From Nageia nagi (taxonomy: Eukaryota; Pinophyta): a stretch of 64,000 bases of DNA. The position numbers and the translations under genes are program-made. The stretch covers positions 51,398,001-51,462,000 of the forward strand of contig JBITNC010000001.1 of assembly GCA_050084985.1 (NCBI GenBank). Reading direction: 5' to 3'. Positions 34,331 to 45,639 of the stretch are shown here, piece by piece. Numbering within the stretch: the stretch's first letter is position 1; every line of letters starts with the position of its first letter. The notes below the pieces were generated by a model. It did no database searches. It was given only the letters and a program-made list of their open reading frames with translations, and was not told the origin of the DNA.

Positions 34331-35129
34331 TTTATTTTGTAATTTACCTCCTAAATAAGTTTCACAAATTACCCATCTTGGATCTTTAACCTTACCACCT
34401 CCTCCTAAACCTATTATCAAAATCAAGTATCAATGTTACTTGCTCCTACATCTACTAATGCTAGTAATTATGCTAAATATCAAGAAGAGAAAATGATAAG
34501 ATAGTTAGAGGTAACTATCAAGAACCTTACCAATAAATTCACTCTATAGGAAAGATGAAATCAAGGTTTTAATCATAGAATATATGATAACTAGTATCAA
34601 CCCAAATTTTAGCCCAAGGCAAACTAGCCAAAATAGTTAAGCATCTCCAAAATAATTGAAAATGCTATTATGATAAGTTGTATAGAAAGTGTTGCTTTAG
34701 TCATTACAAAATGGTGTTCTGCTCCTTATTTTCTATATTCGTATGTGGTTTATCAACATTAGTGCTTGGAATTACATTCTAACTAGATGGTGGAACCTGC
34801 ATTAGATCCTGCTATTAATCTCATAATGGTAAATTCTTGACTTCCAGGTTATGTTGGAGAATAAGCTAATTATGTTTAAACTAGAGCTTCTTCTTCATCT
34901 ATTCCATAGCAACCCCAAGTCACTTAGCAAGATCAAGCCTCTATTCTAGTACAACTTGAACCTAAGAAAGCTAAGTCTCCCTTAGCCCTACCTCAAAATC
35001 AATAATATTAATTGCCAATAAATCTAGGTAATGTTTCCTAGCACTTGGGCAATGTTTTTAAAAATCTAAGTACTAATGTTCTGATTAAAACAAGCTTTGC
35101 TATAGGTCAAAAGAATTCCCAAACAAGAA

Positions 35130-35712
35130 GAGACCTAGTACATTAAGGCATCCTTTTATTATTGATTATCAAAAAGAAAAGGCCACTCAACAATTCAGAA
35201 TACACCAACAAATGGAATCAAGTAAGTTTGTCCCATATACTCCAAACAATATCGTGAAAGAACTAAAGAAAACTCCTTCTAAGTTGACTATGTTTGATGC
35301 ATTAAAGATACTAGGTCAATTAAATCTTTTGTAAAAAAATTTGAAATTAAAGAATAGTAAAAAGAGGATAAATGAAGGAAATCCTATCTTTACAATATCT
35401 AATGATGTCCCTCCTACTCCAATAGGTATAAGAAGACCACCATTTTATCTATCCTTAATATTAGAAGGTTGGGTAGTAAATAATTGTATGATTGATACCG
35501 AAGCTACAATAACTATGATCCCTAAAGCTATTATAAATGAAATAAAATTGTATATTACAAGATGTATTGATGATGTCATACAATTAGATTCTTCCTCTAT
35601 AGATGTTGTTGGTAGTGTTAAAGGAGTCTTAATAACTTTGAATGCATTCCCTGATATTTGTCTTCCACCTTGTTTCGAATATGTCTTTCTAGATAATTCA
35701 CTACTAAATTAG
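35130..35712 (+). pseudogene. Aspartic protease region of the Tat-like element
   Basis: The residues KEKATQQFRIHQQM and PSKLTMFDALKIL lead, after one stop, into the open segment 35341-35712. There PFYLSLILEGWVVNNCMIDT is followed by EATITMIPKAI. This matches protease with the active-site triad DTG changed to DTE. The flap-like LDSSSIDVVGSVKG follows. The missing glycine would probably inactivate it. Confidence 0.8.
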
Positions 35713-35999
35713 GAGGGTACTTAGTTGTAGACTATACTCATCCAGTACTTCCCTTTCAATACAAATGAGTAAAAATTCTTCATCTTAAGAAGATCATAGA
35801 AAAAAACTATCTAAATGGTCCCTAGCCTGTGGAAATATTTGAAAAGGACACACTTAGAGAATCACTACTAACAATCAAAGTTCTTTTAGCAAATGATTTA
35901 AATTATCAGATCATAGATGTTAGCATGGGTAATTATTATTTATATGAAGATACTCAGCTAATCTCAGTCATAGCTAAAAAGGAACATGAGATATGAATA
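35713..35999 (+). other. Linker between protease and first RNase H
   Basis: This is a stop-rich continuation of the polyprotein with no domain recognised. Confidence 0.5.
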
Positions 36000-36371
36000 A
36001 TGTACTTTGATGGATCTAGATGTAAGCATGGATGTGGAGCTAGAGTTGTATTCAAATCTTCATAGGGACATATGAAAATATTCTCCTTCATATTCACATG
36101 GATTTGCACAAATAATGTTGCTAAATATGAAGCCTTTTATTTATCATTATCTAAAGCAATTAGTATAGGAATCATATGCCTAATTATCCATGGTGATTCA
36201 AAACTAGTCATAAAGCAAGTTAGAAATCAGATTAGTGCAAAACATCATTATCTAAAGACCTACAAAAATAGAGTTTAAGATTTATTGGAGTCATTCTTGG
36301 CTATAAATTTTATATCTATTTCTAAAAGGTATAACCAAATAGCTAATGCACATGCAAGAAGAGAGGCATGA
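36000..36371 (+). pseudogene. Archaeal-type RNase H (aRH) placed before RT
   Basis: MYFDGSRCKHGCGARVVFKS opens the domain. It continues with TNNVAKYEAFYLSLSKAISI, GIICLIIHGDSKLVIKQVRN and ISKRYNQIANAHARREA. These match the aRH pattern: DGA/S-GxGAG, NNxAEYEAL, GDSxLVxxQV and NxxADALA. Catalytic D, E and D of the first three motifs remain, while the last Asp (ADALA) reads ANAHA. There are only two stops. The domain supplies an RNA-DNA hybrid nuclease additional to the one after RT. Its position between protease and RT is discussed under findings. Confidence 0.88.
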
Positions 36372-36890
36372 TATAATCCTACTCATTATAAAAGAGGAGC
36401 TCTTAGAGTCAAATTTCAATGTAGGCCTTCAGTACCTAATGCTATAAATTTTTGGCAAGTGTTCAACTTCGATGAGCATATTATGAACTTTCTCTTGGAT
36501 GAAGCAGTGGCTCACCCTTTTGGTATTCAAGAATTACCTAATTATTTTCAAGAATTAGATGTTATTCAACTTACAAATAATGTTATACCAAAAGGATTCC
36601 TCTCTTTTTAAAGACTATTTGATTCAAAAGATGTCCAAAAGGCTATATCTTTGGCCATCCAAAAGGAGAATTATGTTGAATTGGAAATATAACCTAGTAA
36701 ATATATAAAGATTGGTTTAGAGTGTTTTAATGAAGAGAAAGCTATTATGTATCAAATTTATTATGTATTTTTTAAAGTAATTACCTAGACTTATGATGAT
36801 ATTAAGAAATATGATAAAAGTGTCATCCAACACATAATTGAACTTGAACTAGATGTCAAACTATACAAGCAAAACTAAAATTCGATCAAC
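36372..36890 (+). pseudogene. aRH-RT connector of the Tat-like element
   Basis: Conserved-looking residues include RPSVPNAINFWQVFNFDEHI, FLSF-RLFDSKDV and, just before RT, TYDDIKKYDKSVIQHIIELE. The last matches the WSYxDLKxYDxxxIxHxIxL linker that enters RT in these elements. Confidence 0.75.
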
Positions 36891-37654
36891 TTAAAATAGA
36901 GAAAGCTATGAAATAAAAATTGATCAAGTTACTTGATTCAAAAATTATTTATCCTATCAAGCATTCTTTTTGGGTTGCAAATTGAGTTTCTATTAGAAAG
37001 AAAAATGGAGAAATCAAAATCTGTGTTGATTTTAGAAATCTGAATCAAGTATCTCTTACAGATAATTATCCTCTCCCACCTATGGAATAGATCCTGCATA
37101 CGATAGTTGGAGCTTGCTATTTTTCAACTATTTATGGTTACTCAATATTTAATCAAATTTGAATGAAAGATGAAGATCAATACAAAATTGCATTTACAAC
37201 CAAATGGGGACTTTCAAAGCATGCCTTTTGGTCTTTCTAATGCAAGAGCTACTTTTCAAAGGGCCATGCATCATGCATTTGGTGAACTAATAAATAAAAT
37301 TATACTATTTATCTAGATGATATTATAGTATTCTCTAAAAATAGGAAGGATCATTTGGAACATCTTAGACATGTTTTTGAAAAATGTATAAAATTTGGCA
37401 TTTCAATTAATCCAAAAAAATTAGTTTTTATGGTTAACAAAGGAAAATTAATTGGCCACATTATCTCAAAGGAAGGATTAATGATGGATCCAAATAAAGT
37501 GAAATATATTAAAGTATTACCACTTTTTTTCAACAAAAAAGCCTTACAATCATTTCTTGGTCAGATCAATTTTGTTAGAAAATTCATTAATGATTTTTCA
37601 GAAATTGTATCTCTAATCACTTCAATGCTAAAGAAAGATGTTATATTCTCTTAG
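36890..37654 (+). pseudogene. Reverse transcriptase of the Tat-like element
   Basis: Fragments in two or three frames give VRKKNGEIKICVDFRNLN-like residues, NYPLPPME-ILHTIVGACYF, DEDQYKIAFTTKWG, MPFGLSNARATFQRAM and the catalytic box YLDD at 37310-37321, which is intact. The segment 37355-37654 is open (FEKCIKFGISINPKKLVFMV, KLIGHIISKEG, ALQSFLGQINFVRKFI). The frameshifts lie near 37200 and 37300. The enzyme would copy element RNA to cDNA. Confidence 0.92.
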
Positions 37655-37699
37655 TCAAGCAAAGCAAAACTAGCCTTTAAAGAAATTAAAAGGATATAA

Positions 37700-38115
37700 A
37701 AGAAGCTCCTATGCTTAAAAATCTTGATATTTCAAAAGATTTCATCATGTACGTCTATGGAGCAGATAGGAGCATTGCTATGATTCTAGCACAAAAAGAT
37801 GATAACAAAGAAGAACATCCGATTGTCTTTCATAGCCAAACATTGCATCAACACTAGCAAAGGTACTCATATATTGAAAAGCAAGTGTTTTCTATAGTGA
37901 AAGGATTGAAAAAATTCAAACATTATGTCTTCCATAATAGAATCCTTATATTTACTATCCATCTAAATGTAAGAAATTATGTTATACAAAGAGACTTGGG
38001 TGAAGGAAAGGCTAGTTGGATTACTAAAATAGTGGAATATGATATAAAAATTAAGCCAATCAAGCTGATCAGAGGTAGGGATCTATGTGAAAATATAGCT
38101 AAAGCTTCACATATG
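37700..38115 (+). pseudogene. Second (gypsy-type) RNase H
   Basis: It continues the RT thumb. Residues include FIMYVYGADRSIAMILAQKD, EEHPIVFHSQTLH, YSYIEKQVFSIVKGLKKFKH and YDIKIKPIKLIRGRDLCEN. The first catalytic Asp of the usual YTDAS motif reads YVYGA, so catalysis is probably lost. The segment 37885-38337 is open through the end of this domain. Confidence 0.87.
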
Positions 38116-38149
38116 ATCATTGTTCTAGAGGATGAACAACAACTCAATG

Positions 38150-39447
38150 AAGAAAGTGATTGGATTAAACAAATTATTTTTTATTTTCAAACTGGTAAGT
38201 GTTCTGAAGCTCTAGATAGATTTCAAATGAGAAGATTCAAATTGCATGCCCTTAAGTTTATCATGATAGATGATCATTTGTATAGAAATGTTTTTGATCA
38301 AAATCTATTAAGATGTGTGACTCATGATGAATCTTAGAGAATATTGCATGGGTTTTGTTATGGATTCTCTGGTGGGCATTATAGTGGACCAACTATAGTA
38401 GCAAAAGTATTACAAGCTAGATATTATTAGCAAACCATATTTTAAAATTCATTCAAGATTACCCAAGAGTGTGATAAATTTAATAGATTTGTAAGGAAGA
38501 GAAGAAAAGATGCCATGCATCTAAAACTTATGGTACTTGAGTAACTTTTTAAATAATGGGGTATAGACTTCATTGGTGTTATAAACCCAAATTCCTTAGC
38601 TAGCCACAAGTTCATATTGACTACAACTAATTACTTCATTATATGATTAGAAGCTATGTCATATAAAAATGCAGATCAAGAAGTAGTAATAGATATGACT
38701 AAAAGGATAATCACTCACTTTGGCATCCCAAAAAATATTATCTTAGATAATGGCTTGGTATTCATTGAAGGTAAATTATCAAATTTTCTTGTTAAATATG
38801 GAATATACTAGCCAGTCTCTTCAAATTCTTACCCATAAGGTAATGGGTTAGTGGAATGAACTAATAAAAACTTAACCTGGATCATCAAAAGTATAATTAA
38901 AGGGAATCCCAAATAATGGCACACATAATTGGACCTTGCATTATGGGTAGATAGAGTCATAATTAAATCAACAATCAAAATATCTCTATATGCACTTTTT
39001 GTATGGTAAAAGACCTATGTTGCCAATACATATTGAGTTACCAATGTTAAGAGTCCTACAAGAAGTGAAGGATCATGAATTCAAGCCATTATAGTCGAGG
39101 TATAGTAAACTCAAAAATTATAAGAGGATCAAAACAAAGCATATGAGTCATTTCAACATCATTAGCACATTATTAAGAAATGGTTTGATAAGAAAAAGTT
39201 TTCTTGGGTAAAGTTTGAACTAGGTGACATTGTCCTCAAATGGGATGAGGAAAAAGCAAAGCCCAAAAGACACCAAAAATTTGATTCCCTATGGAGCGGG
39301 CCTTATATCATCACTCAAGCCATGCAAAGTAATGCATTCAAATTATAAGACATCACTAGGTCTCAAGAATTACCTATTCGCATTAATAGGATCTATTTAA
39401 AACATTATCAAGTCGTAAGTGATCTTGTGACACCTACCAGATATTAA
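38150..39447 (+). pseudogene. Integrase of the Tat-like element
   Basis: The zinc-binding region is visible near 38260-38430 (DDHLYRNVF, RCVTHDES, GGHYSGPTIVAKVLQARYY). The core near 38560-38880 keeps all three acidic residues in context: GIDFIGVI, LDNGLVF and GLVE-TNKNL. The C-terminal module at 39220-39410 reads FELGDIVLKWDEEK, SLWSGPYIITQAM and INRIYLKHYQ. There are about 20 stops. No chromodomain follows, consistent with a non-chromovirus. Confidence 0.9.
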
Positions 39448-42400
39448 AAAAAAGGGTTTTGAGGGGAGCTTGTACATATCCTAAAAATAGCTCCCAAAAA
39501 AGTAGGTAGACATTAATGCTTAGCATTAATTTAGCATCAACTAGAGTTAATATCAATACACTACTCAACCATCAACTAAATAAGGTAGCATTTAAGGAAA
39601 TATTTTCTCGAATTTCTCAAACCATCACACAGGTACCCTAAGTTAATCTAGCATGCTCCAAATTGACTCATCAAACTTGTGCTAGCCCAATCCATAAAGT
39701 GCATAGATCTCAACATTACCAAACATTAATTACCATTAATAGAAGACTCATAAACCTTGGACAAATAAAACATTCTGCATACCCTCTAGCTCAACACTTA
39801 GCCATAGCATACCAATTTCTAGAGTTTTCATATTATAGATTATAGAGATGAGTAGAGTAAGGAGAAAAAGAGTTGTAGGATATTGCATAGTGCTATTACA
39901 GTCTCAAATGCAAACCAAAAGGTCTAAAAGGAGTGCTAACACTAGATGACTTCCCAATCTTCATCTATAGCTGAAATAAAAGCAAGTGGATACTGACCTA
40001 ATAGCAATACATGAAGAATATCTTGAAAATGCTTTAGGAGTGAATTGGAATAAGATGGGGGCAATGAATCACATTTATACATGGAAATTTGACCCCAATC
40101 GCATCCTTCTACAACACATGATACCTAAATTTGCTAGAAAAGGGAAATCATTAGCACACTCAAAGAGAGATGTAATGATCAACTAGGGCATGGCTTATTA
40201 TGTACCCTATGAATCATTCACATGCCTTGAGCTATTGTATTCAATAATACATATACATAGCCAAGAAGGCTACTAGATAGGAATGTTCAAGCACTAAGAG
40301 GAGGGAGATGAGCCAGACTCAAAATTTGAAGTAATACTAGACTACTCCCCTAACTCTATTCTCCAAGTGTTTGCTATCACAACTGACTGAACCTTCCATG
40401 TGAAAAAACAAATCAATTTAAAAAGAGAGAAGAATGAATTTTATGGTATATGAGATGATAAAATGGATTTATGAGAGATACCAGGGTAACACTACAACAC
40501 AACTCTAGCCAAGCTATGAGATAGCCTTGTTTGAAAAGGAGGATAGAGAAGTGTTGAAAGCATTAGTAGTTATTTTGGAAAAGAAAATATAGATAGAAGT
40601 AGATGAAGCCATGGTACATATGACTTATAATATCATAGAGGCTCACATCTACTATGATTTCTTGACTTTCATTGCTAATGAAATAAAGAGATATCTATTT
40701 AAAATTGAAAAATTAGACTTTAGACATTCTTCATATCTTTTATGGCTCTTGGCCCATCAGAATCTTAACAAATTTGTAGAGGTAGGGTTACCAATTCAAC
40801 TGGTGAATTCTAACATTTGATCAATACCCATTGACTTGGTAATGCTAGTTTTGAGTAAGTTCCATGGATTGTGCTACAAGTTCATGGATAGATTCTATAC
40901 AATAATAGTATAAATTTTGATCAGAAAACTCCCCAATAGACTATGTAAAAATGTAATGAGAGAGCTATAGGGAGGATATAAAGTTGATGATTGGTACTTT
41001 CTCAAATACTACACTATGATTATGAGGTATGGGTTTTTTGAAAAGTCCTTTTCTTACCTAAATATGTAACCCCTCAACTACATTCCATAGAAATTGGAAG
41101 GTAAATTTATACCATAGACACCAAGTATGGGTTTGGAGGTAGTTTTAAATCTATTATATATATATCGACTTCTACTAAAATTTCTCTCTTTTAGAAGTAG
41201 GTTGTAAAGATAGCATAGCATAATTCCTTGTACATAATTTCAAATTAGATATGGTAGAAGTTCTATGGATGTATGAACCTTCAAGGGAAATGAAAAAACT
41301 AATAAGGTCAAACATGAAATGCCTAGCATTTACCCATGAGTATAGGCCTCATGTGGAATTCTTTGTAAATAAAACTTAGTAAGAAGTAGAAATGTACCCT
41401 AAATGGGAATTTACACCCCTAAACAAGGCTTGGATTACCCTTGAGGGGATAAAGATATACAAGAATTGGAAAAATAAATGAAAAATTTTTATCCTCAACC
41501 AAGAAGTCCCTAATAAAATTTATTATTTAACAAAAATTTAGATTTGAGTATTCAACAAAGATTCATCACATTGAGGGGAAATTATTTGATAAATTTAAAT
41601 ATGATAGGTTTTGACATGCTAAATATACCAAGGATCCTCCACCAAAATTAAGACAACCTGTTCCTCCTAATTTTCAAGGAAGATTAGATATAGGAGTGAG
41701 GTAGGTAGAAGAAGAACAACCATCTAGCTCAATAGAACCTAGAAAGAAGGGAGAATAGAATCCCTTAGGTACTACTACCACTTCCCAAGACTCTTCTCTA
41801 AAAAATAGGAGAATTTAGACCCTTGCTTAGAAATAAGAAACCCCAAAGAAGGAGGAAAAACCATTAAAGAAGCACAACTCCACTCAACTAAGATCATAAA
41901 GGACTACAACTCCAACTCTAAACAATACAAAGAGACTTTAGGAGTTGTGACAAAAGAGGTAAAAATTTTTGATATAGAGGAAATGCAAGAACCTCAAAAC
42001 ATAGATATTGGCACTCAATAAGAAGTCTATGAATAATAACAAGTTCAAAAAATAAAGAAACCTCAAAAAATGGTAATGATGGCTATGATGATGATGAATC
42101 TTTGAGGAAAAGAGACTCTAACCCAATGGATAAAGATAATGATGATGATAAGGTCATGGAAGAGGTAGAGCAAGAAATAAAAATTCAATATTCTACACCT
42201 CCAAAGTAGTTAGAACCTATACAACAAGTCATCGTATCTACCTTAGGTGTAATTAATCCTCCCCATTCTTTAATTCCTACAACCTTCCAAGAGAAGACTA
42301 AATCCATTTTTTTACACAAATTATAGAGCCCATTGATTGGGCAACTTTTTTAATAAGCCTCATGTGTAACGGTTGAGAATTTTGAGTAAAGTAACAGAGA

Positions 42401-43648
42401 TAGGAGACATTAAGATAGCGTAGATGCCTTTCAAAGAAGGACAACTGGGTGCTACTCCAATGTTAATAATTAATGTAAATATGCAAAGTGCTCTAACAAT
42501 TGACCAATCCAAATTCCTTGTAAATACTTCAATGGTAGCTAGTAAAAATATTTAGGAAATGGAGACTAAAATAGAGAAATTAAACAAAAAAATAGATTAG
42601 TATATGAAGGACTACTCCCTTAAAGACAAAATAGTGGCTAGGTTGCAAAATAAAAATAATGATTTGATTGCAAAGCTTGCTAAGCAAAAGTCAAAATTTG
42701 AGAAGAGCTTGACAAAAACAAAAGCTAAGTTAGATAGTGCAAATCAAATAATACAAGATCTTAAAGCTCATACTACAATCATAGATTCTCAAAAGGTAAA
42801 GTAAGTTGAGGTTGAGCTACAAACTATCATATCAACTAACAAAGTATTATCTGATAATAATTCAAAATTGTTGCTACTCATAAAAAGACTTTAGAAATTT
42901 CTTAGTAGAGCAAGTCGAAGATAGAATGGTAACATTACCACACTTGCATATATTAAAGGAACAAGCACTACAAGAAATTAAGTAATTCAAAACATAAATC
43001 ACCCTCCATTAGTTGGCTCTAGATATATTAAGGTCAGTTTTAGAGAAAATGCAAAGCTGGTTAAGAGTCCTGACTGAGAAAGATATAGTGACCATTACTC
43101 CTAGAACAAGATAATTATATTTGATAAGGATCCAAGATATATGTGAACTCTAAAATTTGGTGTTCAACATGGACATTGGTAATCACTAGCTCACAATAGA
43201 GTTTGAATTCATTAATAAATTCTTTAATTGAGATGAAAGCTCCCAAATTATAGGAAGAGTAGAATGTGCAAGGCAGTGCTTCTAGTTGGGTAGCTAATAC
43301 CATTCAATTTCTTATATAACCCTTTTTTAGAATCAAATCTAAAATTTACAACAAATAAATGACCTCACTCAAGAGGCAATCATAAGGTTCCTACATGTTG
43401 GGAGGCTAGAGAATGTTTTGATAGGATTCAGAGTAGATACTGTAAAGATTCAAGCATCCATTATTCTATCACAAGTTGACTATAAAGATATTAAGGATTT
43501 AAATAATAATATGCACCCATTTCTTCCAATAGAGCTGATTCCACTACCTAAAAATCCTACCAAATCTACATCTAAATAGGCTATTAGAAGCAGCAAGTAG
43601 TGGGTCTTATTCTCCAGTAGGTGGAGATCCCAAGAGCTACTATAAGAT
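39448..43648 (+). other. 4.2-kb 3' region of the Tat-like element with extra sense ORF remnants
   Basis: Between integrase and the 3' LTR the plus strand keeps several coding-like stretches. 39986-40186 has IHEEYLENALGVNWNKMGAM and RILLQHMIPKFARKGKSL. About 40190-40480 has YESFTCLELLYSIIHIHSQE and LDYSPNSILQVFAITTD. 40611-40820 has MTYNIIEAHIYYDFLTFIAN and FRHSSYLLWLLAHQNLNKFV. 41640-42060 is Pro/Ser/Lys-rich. They are in the same orientation as pol and separated mostly by TAA/TAG. They probably come from one or two long accessory ORFs. I cannot assign a domain, and no envelope-like membrane segment is obvious. Confidence 0.6.
42540..42804 (+). pseudogene. Coiled-coil segment of the 3' accessory ORF
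   Basis: The open frame 42604-42804 (66 residues) is a Lys/Leu-rich heptad pattern: KDKIVARLQNKNNDLIAKLA then KQKSKFEKSLTKTKAKLDSA. The preceding codons (MEAKIEKLNKKID-like after a stop) extend it. It probably mediated oligomerisation. It is the best preserved part of the distal 3' region. Confidence 0.6.
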
Positions 43649-45369
43649 TGTATTCCTTCAAAATTGCACTCTAAGTTAGGGTAATACTATTATTCTTTTA
43701 TTTCTTCATTCTTTTCATAAATTCTTTGTATTCCAAATTCTATTCCCTTTAACATGAAATCTGAACATGTTATAAGCCCTTAATATGAAAAGTTTTGGGT
43801 ATTACTAATAGCTAACTATTATTTATATAATCCAACTATTGTATGTGTAAGTCTTTATATTAGATATTTTGCCTTGTAAATTTTCTATCAAATATTCCAA
43901 AATTTGTGTAAATACAAAGTGTTCAAGAGTTGTGTAAATACAAAGTGTCCAAGAGTTATGTAAATTCAAAGTGTTCAAGAGTTGTGTAAATACAAAGTAT
44001 CTGAGAGTTGTGTAAATATAAAGTGTCTAAAAGTTGTGTAAATACAAAGTATGTAGGAGTTATGTAAATACAAAGTGTCTAAGAGTTATTGTAAATACAA
44101 GTGCAATATATCAAACAAAGCCTATCGATTTTGAGATATGACATCACAATTTTGGGTTAAAATTAGTGGGTCCCAAAACAAGCAATGGCAAGTGATGATT
44201 TACAAAGATATCAAACAAATCCTACAAATTTTAAGTAATGACATCATAATTTTTGACTAAAATCAATGGGTCCTAGAAGAGCTAGATTATCAACAAAGCT
44301 GGAAGAAAGGAAATAGAACCCACCAGACTGAGGTAAGAGTAATGGGTTAGAAGTAACACCTAGGTCCACTTGATCTTAGGTGTTTGACCCCTAGGGCCCT
44401 ATTAGTATGTTGAATCCAACTCATTTCCTCATAACAGTGGTAGTTTTTTCTCAAGCCAAGTTGATATATTAATCATGAAACCCTATTAATCTATTCATTA
44501 ACATCTACAGTATGGATCATCAATGGTTGTAGAGAAGTAGATATCTGCCAACATAGCATAATACCATATTGTACCTATCAAGTTATAGATAATTACTTAC
44601 TAAATTAGCTATAGTGCTATCTTCAATCAACTATAGGTACAAAGAAGGAGTAGTCAACTACATGTCAAAAGGATTATGGCTTTATGGACATGATTATTTA
44701 GAAATTGCAAATTACTAGATAGTCAAGCTGTTGGTACTTATTTACTATGTAATCTAACATAGTTGTAGTATTTATTATGAATAGTTTTTCTTAGACTAAT
44801 TCATTCAAGATGAGTAATTATGTATATCAATGAGATCCAATGATACAACTAGGGAGCAAAATATATAAATGGTAAACTATTAGAAGTTAACATTTTAGCA
44901 AATTTGCTCATATTTGTAAGATACTTTCACATATGATAGTACAAATAGATAATGCTTTGTCCTCTTGCAACAAGTGGTTGTTTATTGCTTTAGTGAATGT
45001 TATGTGTGAGACATTTTCTTAAATTTTTGGCTCTGTATTATGATTGCAAGATTCCAAGGGTAATATAGTTTCCTATTCTTGATCCTGGCTATGGATTGCT
45101 ACTTGTGCTGTAATGCCTGGGTTGTATATTTTTATTTTAAGTTTTACTTTAAATTGCTTATCTTTTCCTTGTAACTATTTAGCTTTTTATCTTTTTTTTG
45201 TTACTTTAAACCTTCACAATAAATAAGAACTAGCCTATAATTTAGAGATTAAGTAGAAAACCAACACAAGTGCATCCCCACCACCTTCTCTCTCAAGGAA
45301 CCTAGCACTATAAGAAGTGGAGAACTTGATCAAAATAAACCCTTTGAAGATACACTATACTGATCAACA
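43649..45369 (+). repeat. 3' LTR of the Tat-like element (1721 bp)
   Basis: It starts TGTATTCCTTCAAAATTGCA and ends CTGATCAACA, followed by GTTAC. It is 34 bp longer than the 5' LTR, mainly from one extra minisatellite unit. Confidence 0.93.
43890..44098. repeat. LTR minisatellite, 26-bp unit x 8
   Basis: Same unit as at 31896-32078 with eight copies instead of seven. The last unit carries one extra base in both LTRs. Confidence 0.92.
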
Positions 45370-45374
45370 GTTAC
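45370..45374. repeat. Target-site duplication GTTAC, right copy
   Basis: Identical to 31650-31654. Confidence 0.9.
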
Positions 45375-45520
45375 CAAAGTGGAAAAGGTACAACAACATG
45401 TAATAATAGCAATGAAAGTTCATAAAGTTGATAAAAAAGAAAAGTTACAACAATATGTCGATACATGAGACATCCAAAAACCTATTTGAAACGTGATATA
45501 GTTGGTAATTTACTTTATAT
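45375..45520 (+). pseudogene. Older gypsy gag, right half of the split gene
   Basis: With one GTTAC removed, the frame of 31091-31654 continues here (KVEKVQQHVIIAMKVHKVDK then KEKLQQYVD) for over 30 codons before a stop. It is Lys/Gln-rich, as expected for a Gag linker. It ends before the hAT remnant. Confidence 0.7.
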
Positions 45521-45639
45521 AAGTATTCATGATAAGTTCATTTAAATGCATTATTATTATAAGAGAGATGGTATTTATTGTAATGGATTAGATGAAATGC
45601 TTGTAAGATATTAATTGTTTGATCATTTGATTTCTTATG

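Larger units (their letters stand above)
31655..45369 (+). mobile_element. Full-length Tat-like Ty3/gypsy retrotransposon (13.7 kb)
   Basis: The element has two ~1.7-kb LTRs, a perfect 5-bp target duplication and a recognisable PBS. Its domain order is gag (33.8-34.3 kb), protease (35.1-35.7), archaeal-type RNase H (36.0-36.4), RT (36.9-37.65), second RNase H (37.7-38.1), integrase (38.2-39.4), then a 4.2-kb 3' region with sense-strand ORF remnants. Two RNase H domains are a hallmark of the Tat clade. By eye the first ~200 bp of the LTRs differ at about 10%, mostly by transitions, so the insertion is old. All genes carry stops and frameshifts. It is inserted in an older gag. Confidence 0.93.
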
